DNA from: Bacilli bacterium
GTDB lineage: Bacteria; Bacillota_I; Bacilli_A; RFN20; CAG-826
Assembly: GCA_017618495.1 (NCBI GenBank)
Contig: JAFZUD010000185.1
Span: 1-9,074 of the forward strand
Length of the DNA: 9,074 nucleotides
Reading direction: 5' to 3'
The notes under the pieces are model-generated. The model saw only the letters and a list, made by a program, of their open reading frames with translations. It was not told the DNA's origin and did no database searches. Below are positions 5,029 through 9,074 of the stretch, one piece after another (the stretch's first letter is position 1; each line of letters opens with the position of its first letter). Made by a program: the position numbers and the translations under genes.

Positions 5029-6966
5029 ATGAAGTGGGCTTTGTTCGTCTTCGCTTTTGTCGCGCCAATAATCGTTAACGGCATCTTTTTCTTCTTCGAG
5101 ACCTTCAAGAAGAAAGAAAATCTTTCTTTTAAAAACAAAACCGTTCAGAAAGAGCTTTGGAACCTTGGAGCATCCTCCGTCCTTTGCCTTATCTCCGCGA
5201 TAGTCGGCCTCTTCTCTAGCGACGTCTCAGCCTTAAATATCTTCATCGGCAATCTCTTTATCTGCCTTTTGGCAAGAGAGATGACCCCGCTCATCAAACT
5301 CGATTGGAAGAAACTCGATAAAAAGGCCATCACCCCAATCGCCAAAGCCGCGATTGCTCTTCTTGGCTTCATCTTCGAAATCAGCCTCTTCCAAACCTGG
5401 TCGTTCTATCTTCTTTCCGGGATGAGGTTAGGGGCGTTCGCCCTCCTTGCCTATCTCGTTGGCAACCTCACCGAATCCTATTATGAGAACAAAGATCTCT
5501 CCATCATCAGGGTGGCCTTCGCTTTCTTCTTCATCGTCTTCCTTTTCTACACAATCTCAGATCCGAAAGCCTGGTTCGATGCCTATCCATTTGAAAGTGG
5601 CCTCAAGTATCTTGAGGATAACCCATATCTCTACTACAACCAGTTCGACGCTTTCATGCATGGGCAGCTCCATCTTGTGGCAGAGCCTGATTCTCGTCTT
5701 GCTCTCTTAGAGAACCCATACGACCCAAATGTGAGAATCGGCATCAGCTATCTTTGGGATACCGTTTATTACAATGGCAAATACTATTCGTACTATGGCG
5801 TCGCCCCAATCTTCTTCGTCATGTTCCCTGTCTACATCCTTTCAGGGTTCACGATCGTTCCTAATGGCTTATTCTGCCTCACTCTCGCGACCGTTCTCTA
5901 CGCCTATGGCATCTTCAGGCTTTCCCTTCTTCTCAAAGAGAAATACGCCGCCAGCCTCCCAAGCTGGTTTGTCTATGCCCTTAGCTTCCTCATCTTCGTC
6001 TCGTCCTTAGGATATAACTTCCTTAACTTCAGATGGACGGATTGGAAATACAGGATTCCATTTGCCTATGCAGTCGTGGGTATGACCTTCTTCCTCGCTT
6101 GTTTCTTCGAAGGCCTCAAACGAGAAGGAATCAAACAACATATCTACTGGGGATTATCCGCTTTGTTCTACGTCCTCATCATGGGCTCTAGGCCTGAGCT
6201 TGGCATCATCGCCATCCTCATCATCCCATACCTTGTGAAATATATTCTCCATGGCAGGACAAAGAACGCGGAAGGGGAGAAGAATAATCTTTACCCTCTC
6301 ATCCCGTTTGCCGCCGTCCTTGTCGTTGGAGGCGTTGCCTTAGCAGGGTATAACTTCCTTCGTTTTGGTAGCCTCACTGAATTCGGCTCGAACTACCAGC
6401 TCACGATCAATGACGCCAGGACGAATTCCCTCGACTTAGAGCATGGTTTCTTCGACGCTTTCTATCACTATTTCTGGCAGCAGCCTATTTTCTCCACGAA
6501 GATAGAAGAGACAGGATTTGCAGGGTTTTTTGACTTTGACCAGTTCCCATTCATAACCACTCAGTATGTCGGTCTCCGCTATGAGACTCATGTCTATATC
6601 TCTCATTCCGTTGGCCTTCTTTCTAGCCCAGCCTTCTATCTTGGATTGCTCCTTCCTTTCGGCTTAGCGGCCCATAAGAAGATTGAGGAGTGGGTCTATC
6701 TCATCCTTCCTCCGTTCCTTCTTCTGATCCTTTGCTGGCTCATGTACTGCCTTGGCGGCGTCTGCATGCGCTACATCCTTTACTTCTGGCCTCTTGCTGG
6801 AATCTGGGCGATGTCGGTCTTCTATTCCTCTTGCTCTACTTTGACAAAAGAAAAAAGCACCAGGACACCTTTGATGGTTTTGTCTCTAGTGCTTCTTGCT
6901 TTAGGTGCTTTCCTCGCCATCAACTTAGGCATGAACCCATTCGATGGCTGGCAGATAGTCGGCTAA
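5029..6966 (+). CDS. Polytopic membrane protein, GT-C glycosyltransferase-like
   Basis: This 645-residue protein has many hydrophobic helices (first at about 4-23, others across 45-175, 258-330, 343-360, 372-405, 422-440 and 525 to the end). A large non-membrane loop at about 178-258 carries NQFDAFMHGQ (204-213), NPYDP (229-233) and YYNGKYYSYYGVAP (247-260), followed by SRPE (387-390) and YNFLRFGSLTEFG (441-453). This set recurs in uncharacterised bacterial membrane proteins with the GT-C layout, in which polyprenyl-linked sugars are transferred outside the membrane. The Asp in the first big loop is a candidate catalytic residue. The donor and acceptor are unknown. It starts 3 bp after the TIM-barrel gene with Shine-Dalgarno GGAGGA 11 nt upstream, so it belongs to the ser operon, of which it is the last gene. 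Family membership is moderately sure; enzyme activity is inferred. Confidence 0.7.
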   Translation: MKWALFVFAFVAPIIVNGIFFFFETFKKKENLSFKNKTVQKELWNLGASSVLCLISAIVGLFSSDVSALNIFIGNLFICLLAREMTPLIKLDWKKLDKKAITPIAKAAIALLGFIFEISLFQTWSFYLLSGMRLGAFALLAYLVGNLTESYYENKDLSIIRVAFAFFFIVFLFYTISDPKAWFDAYPFESGLKYLEDNPYLYYNQFDAFMHGQLHLVAEPDSRLALLENPYDPNVRIGISYLWDTVYYNGKYYSYYGVAPIFFVMFPVYILSGFTIVPNGLFCLTLATVLYAYGIFRLSLLLKEKYAASLPSWFVYALSFLIFVSSLGYNFLNFRWTDWKYRIPFAYAVVGMTFFLACFFEGLKREGIKQHIYWGLSALFYVLIMGSRPELGIIAILIIPYLVKYILHGRTKNAEGEKNNLYPLIPFAAVLVVGGVALAGYNFLRFGSLTEFGSNYQLTINDARTNSLDLEHGFFDAFYHYFWQQPIFSTKIEETGFAGFFDFDQFPFITTQYVGLRYETHVYISHSVGLLSSPAFYLGLLLPFGLAAHKKIEEWVYLILPPFLLLILCWLMYCLGGVCMRYILYFWPLAGIWAMSVFYSSCSTLTKEKSTRTPLMVLSLVLLALGAFLAINLGMNPFDGWQIVG

Positions 6967-6980
6967 GTAAGTTTACTTAC
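6967..6980. repeat. Small inverted repeat spanning the convergent junction
   Basis: GTAAGT (6967-6972) and ACTTAC (6975-6980) are perfect 6-bp arms around TT. They fill the 6-bp gap between two convergent stops and include the minus-strand stop codon (6973-6975). There is no T run on either side, so it is not a terminator by itself. Confidence 0.4.
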
Positions 6981-8694
6981 TCCAGAAGCCAATCTTGTTG
7001 GCTTCTTTTTTGTTCTCAAACTTCTTGAGAAGGTGGTCGATAAGAAGACCGACGACAAGTCCGATTGGAAGATAGAGAAGCATCGCGTATCTGGCGTTCA
7101 TCGTGCATCCGACTGGATAACGCATGCAGAAGGCCATGTAGGAGATCGCTGAGCTAAAGAAAGTGACAACCAAGAAATAGAAGACGAAGTCGTTTTGCTG
7201 TTTCTCGCCTTTGACCAAGGAACGGATCTTCTTAACGATGAAGAAGACTCCGCCGATGACGAAGACAATGCCGGCCATGATCGAGAAGGTGTAGGCAAGC
7301 GTAACGAGAATCCAGAATGGGTTTTTGAGCTCACCCATGGATTCCGCCATCCATCTGATATCGCTTTCGGAGAACAAACCTGTCTTAAGGAAAGCGGTCC
7401 AGCAGTTGAAGTCGATGGTGCCCCAGTAGTAATCCTGAGGGCTTCCTACGGCGGAGCGGACGTTCGTAATATGGTAGAAGAGGTCTGGTGAAGGGAAGAT
7501 GAAGAGCCTTGCCCACATTGGGTAAATCTCTGGGTCGATGTACATGAAGTAATCGGTGCCATAAATGCCGACAAGATCCCAGACATAGGCGATTGGCCTG
7601 TCGTATTTCACCTTCGCGTAGATTTCGAAGAAGAGTCCTAATGGGAAGACGATGACAGCGAAGACACCCATCTGGATGATGAATTTGATGAGTTCTTTGT
7701 TATCCGCTTTGACCCATTTGCCATCTTTTCTGAATAGGCCAATGAGGTCGATTAAGAAGATAGCGGCAACCGGGAAAGCAACGACGACGGTGGATAGCTT
7801 TGTCTCCATGCCTAAGCCGATGCAAAGGGCGGTGGCGACAAGAGGAACGTATGAGCGTGTCTTGTGATAGCGGATCGCGGCATATAAAGCGGCAAAGGAG
7901 AAGAGCAAGGATAAGGAGTCATTGTTCTTGTAAGCGCTGATGAACCAGAAGGCAGGGGTGAAGAAAAGAAGGAACGAACCGATGATCGAAACGCGTTTGT
8001 TAAGCCCTAATTCAACGATGACCTTGTAGGCGAAATAGAGGGTGATGATGCCTTGGAAAGAAAGGAAGATCCTCGCTGTCTCGAAAGCGGTGTAATCAAA
8101 GATGGTGAATTCTCCGAAATGCGCGCTGCTAGCGACATTAGGAACAATCGCCTCAGAGCCCTGGAAATGAGGCAAGAGGACGGAGTTTATCCTCATGAAG
8201 AAAGCGATCGCAGCGTGGTAAAGCTTTGGCTGGTAGTATTGGCTACCCAAATCAACCGCTGGGATTTGGCCGGTTTTGTAGATGTCATAGATGATGGCCC
8301 AGTGACCATAATCGCCAAAGACTCCATAGTCATGGGTGTAGGAGCTGTCGTTATAGGTTCTCGCCATGGTGAATGGGAGGACAAGACCAGCGGACATCAT
8401 GAAGATAAGGAAGACAGCCTTTCTGGTTGTGAGTTTTCCATATACGGCCGCCAAGAGTAAATAACTGACGACGAAGATCTCATAAAAAACGAGGGCAATA
8501 ACGAAGATGATGCGAGAGGCTTCGCTATTGAAACCGATCTTTTCATACATCCCTTGTTGGTAGACGAAAAGGAAATAGATCGCGTACATCAGCAAGACCG
8601 CGACTGGCCAAATGACGAAAGGCGCCCATTTCTTCTTGAAGAAGGAACAAAGCATCTCGTCAAACTTTGTGAAATGTTCTTTAACTGTGTTCAT
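6973..8694 (-). CDS. Polytopic membrane protein, GT39/GT-C glycosyltransferase-like
   Basis: This 573-residue protein has a short charged cytosolic N-terminus (1-22), a first helix at about 26-45, helices near 62-82 and 94-109, then an external loop with THDYGVFGDYGHW (120-132, His121/Asp122) and QYYQPKLYH (152-160). That loop resembles the acidic first loop and the H-Q-P-P-L-Y-type motif of PMT/ArnT-like (GT39) transferases, which use polyprenyl-phosphate sugars outside the membrane. More helices follow, with an external loop around 365-450, and a motif near the end (MRYPVGCTMNARYAMLLYLP) similar to the R-Y-x-x-P region of the family. The start ATG 8694-8692 has TTTAGG 6 nt upstream. It shares little motif detail with the plus-strand GT-C protein that converges on it, so they are not recent duplicates. 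Donor and acceptor are unknown. Confidence 0.75.
   Translation of the reverse strand: MNTVKEHFTKFDEMLCSFFKKKWAPFVIWPVAVLLMYAIYFLFVYQQGMYEKIGFNSEASRIIFVIALVFYEIFVVSYLLLAAVYGKLTTRKAVFLIFMMSAGLVLPFTMARTYNDSSYTHDYGVFGDYGHWAIIYDIYKTGQIPAVDLGSQYYQPKLYHAAIAFFMRINSVLLPHFQGSEAIVPNVASSAHFGEFTIFDYTAFETARIFLSFQGIITLYFAYKVIVELGLNKRVSIIGSFLLFFTPAFWFISAYKNNDSLSLLFSFAALYAAIRYHKTRSYVPLVATALCIGLGMETKLSTVVVAFPVAAIFLIDLIGLFRKDGKWVKADNKELIKFIIQMGVFAVIVFPLGLFFEIYAKVKYDRPIAYVWDLVGIYGTDYFMYIDPEIYPMWARLFIFPSPDLFYHITNVRSAVGSPQDYYWGTIDFNCWTAFLKTGLFSESDIRWMAESMGELKNPFWILVTLAYTFSIMAGIVFVIGGVFFIVKKIRSLVKGEKQQNDFVFYFLVVTFFSSAISYMAFCMRYPVGCTMNARYAMLLYLPIGLVVGLLIDHLLKKFENKKEANKIGFWSK
6984..7011 (+). terminator. Intrinsic terminator of the ser operon inside the convergent gene
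   Basis: AGAAGCCAA (6984-6992) pairs perfectly with TTGGCTTCT (6998-7006) around TCTTG, with T continuing to 7011. It begins 18 bp after the stop of the plus-strand membrane protein gene, as expected for its terminator, but lies within the last codons of the minus-strand gene. Read from the minus strand there is a five-T stretch (7002-7006 side reads as AGAAG, no U tract), so it serves the plus strand only. Confidence 0.85.
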
Positions 8695-8702
8695 AGATAA
8701 CC

Positions 8703-8722
8703 TAAACGAGTTATATCGTTTA
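8703..8722. promoter_or_regulatory. Inverted repeat in the leader of the minus-strand GT-C gene
   Basis: TAAACGA (8703-8709) and TCGTTTA (8716-8722) form perfect 7-bp arms around GTTATA. It lies between the predicted -10 and the start codon of the gene ending at 8694, about where transcription would begin. Part of the downstream arm includes the weak Shine-Dalgarno (TTTAGG on the minus strand). It could be an operator or a 5' hairpin that partly hides the ribosome binding site. Confidence 0.5.
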
Positions 8723-8730
8723 ACTGTAAT

Positions 8731-8736
8731 ATTTTA
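8731..8736 (-). promoter_or_regulatory. Candidate extended -10 of the minus-strand GT-C gene
   Basis: On the minus strand TGCTAAAAT gives an extended -10 (TG-n-TAAAAT, hexamer at plus 8731-8736). No good -35 is present at 16-18 bp, which is tolerated with an extended -10. The start site would be near 8724, next to the inverted repeat at 8703-8722. Confidence 0.45.
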
Positions 8737-8743
8737 GCATCAA

Positions 8744-8758
8744 CCTTTCTTTGAAAGG
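8744..8758. repeat. Inverted repeat CCTTTC-TTT-GAAAGG
   Basis: Perfect 6-bp arms (8744-8749, 8753-8758) around TTT lie between two divergent starts. The sequence matches the inverted repeat at 921-935 over the lipoprotein -35 box in 12 of 15 positions, including the TTTC and TTGAAA blocks. Confidence 0.4.
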
Positions 8759-8776
8759 CAAGTAATGATTTCTTAG

Positions 8777-8806
8777 TTAGGGTTTCTCGCTCAATTGGTT
8801 TAGAAT
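8777..8806 (+). promoter_or_regulatory. Candidate promoter of the gene at 8844
   Basis: The -10 TAGAAT (8801-8806) has a weak -35 TTAGGG (8777-8782) with an 18-bp spacer. An alternative is TTGAAA (8751-8756) with TAGTTA (8774-8779), 17-bp spacer, whose -35 is better but whose -10 is poorer. Confidence 0.4.
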
Positions 8807-8843
8807 AGTCATGCTCCTAACAAGAGGAAAGACCAAAAATATC

Positions 8844-9074
8844 ATGGAAAACGAAGTCAAAAATCAAGAAATCGCTGACAAAACCCCTGTGAATGAGGTT
8901 CCAGCAGCGACCAGAAACATCAAATTCGAAGCCTTATTGACCGCGGCCGCGATTGCCGTTGGAATTGTTATCGCCGTCATCATCAGTCTCCTTATGCCTG
9001 CGAATTCAGGTGAGACTTTTGAGATCGCTTATGGTGGAGGCGCCCCTCTTCTTAGAGAGAAAGGAACCCTCATC
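8844..9074 (+). CDS. N-terminal part of a single-pass membrane-anchored protein
   Basis: The first 77 codons of a gene continue beyond the right edge. Residues 1-29 are polar and charged (cytosolic). Residues about 30-53 form one strong hydrophobic helix (ALLTAAAIAVGIVIAVIISL), and what follows is extracellular-looking, with Gly-Gly-Gly and polar residues. There is no lipobox or signal peptidase site visible, so the helix is probably an uncleaved type II anchor. I chose ATG 8844, with AGAGGAAAG (8823-8831) upstream at a rather long 12-16 nt. An in-frame ATG at 8811 would add 11 residues but has no Shine-Dalgarno and would sit at the predicted transcription start. The function is not recognisable from this part. 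Confidence 0.75.
   Translation, partial: MENEVKNQEIADKTPVNEVPAATRNIKFEALLTAAAIAVGIVIAVIISLLMPANSGETFEIAYGGGAPLLREKGTLI

Noticed and set aside
6851..6893. Possible terminator for the minus-strand GT-C gene (AGCAC at 6856-6860 with GTGCT at 6889-6893 and a six-T run on the minus strand)
   Set aside because: The stem is only 5 bp with a 28-nt loop and lies over 100 bp inside the opposite gene; too weak to call.
7195..7491. Plus-strand and out-of-frame open frames inside the minus-strand GT-C gene (also 7098-7334, 8053-8460)
   Set aside because: They overlap a long hydrophobic membrane protein with recognisable motifs and have no start signals of their own.
1..9074. CRISPR array, insertion sequence, tRNA, rRNA or mobile-element ends
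   Set aside because: I saw no regularly spaced direct repeats, transposase-like protein, cloverleaf or rRNA signature, and the base and codon use is even across the window.

Overview
The window reads as a chromosomal segment of a low-to-moderate GC Gram-positive bacterium (Bacillota/Bacilli-like, probably an uncultured host-associated lineage). The reasons are: a serC-serA operon whose SerA is closest to the compact ACT-domain form I know from Bacillota; purine-rich Shine-Dalgarno sites; a LOR/YxjI-type protein; a lipobox lipoprotein; and no outer-membrane signatures. TGG is used for tryptophan and serC ends in TGA, so the standard bacterial code applies and not the Mycoplasma TGA=Trp code. 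The lineage call is an inference without phylogeny.

Layout. Positions 2-223 hold the C-terminal end of an unrecognised gene. It converges on a minus-strand LOR-family gene (282-794), and the two share a bidirectional terminator. The LOR gene is divergent from a plus-strand lipoprotein gene (1041-1856) with its own terminator. The roughly 245-bp region between these two starts is dense in regulatory-looking sequence: two inverted near-identical operator-like palindromes, a clear promoter, an exact CIRCE half-site and a leader hairpin. A tightly packed operon follows (2016-6966): serC, serA, a xylose-isomerase-like TIM-barrel protein and a large GT-C-type membrane protein, with junctions of -4, +2 and +3 bp. 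Its terminator lies inside the 3' end of a convergent minus-strand gene (6973-8694) that encodes a second GT39/GT-C-like membrane protein. After a divergent regulatory gap, a plus-strand gene for a single-pass membrane-anchored protein starts at 8844 and runs off the end.

How the genes fit together. serC and serA supply two of the three steps of serine synthesis from 3-phosphoglycerate. The phosphatase (SerB) is not here. The TIM-barrel protein and the GT-C membrane protein are translationally coupled to them, which suggests, but does not prove, a link between serine/phosphosugar metabolism and cell-envelope glycan or lipid modification. The other genes (LOR protein, lipoprotein, second GT-C protein, anchored protein) also look envelope-related. 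I see no mobile element, CRISPR array, rRNA or tRNA. The points most worth checking are the LOR/lipoprotein regulatory region, the atypical ser operon partners, and a SerA active site that seems to lack the usual catalytic glutamate.
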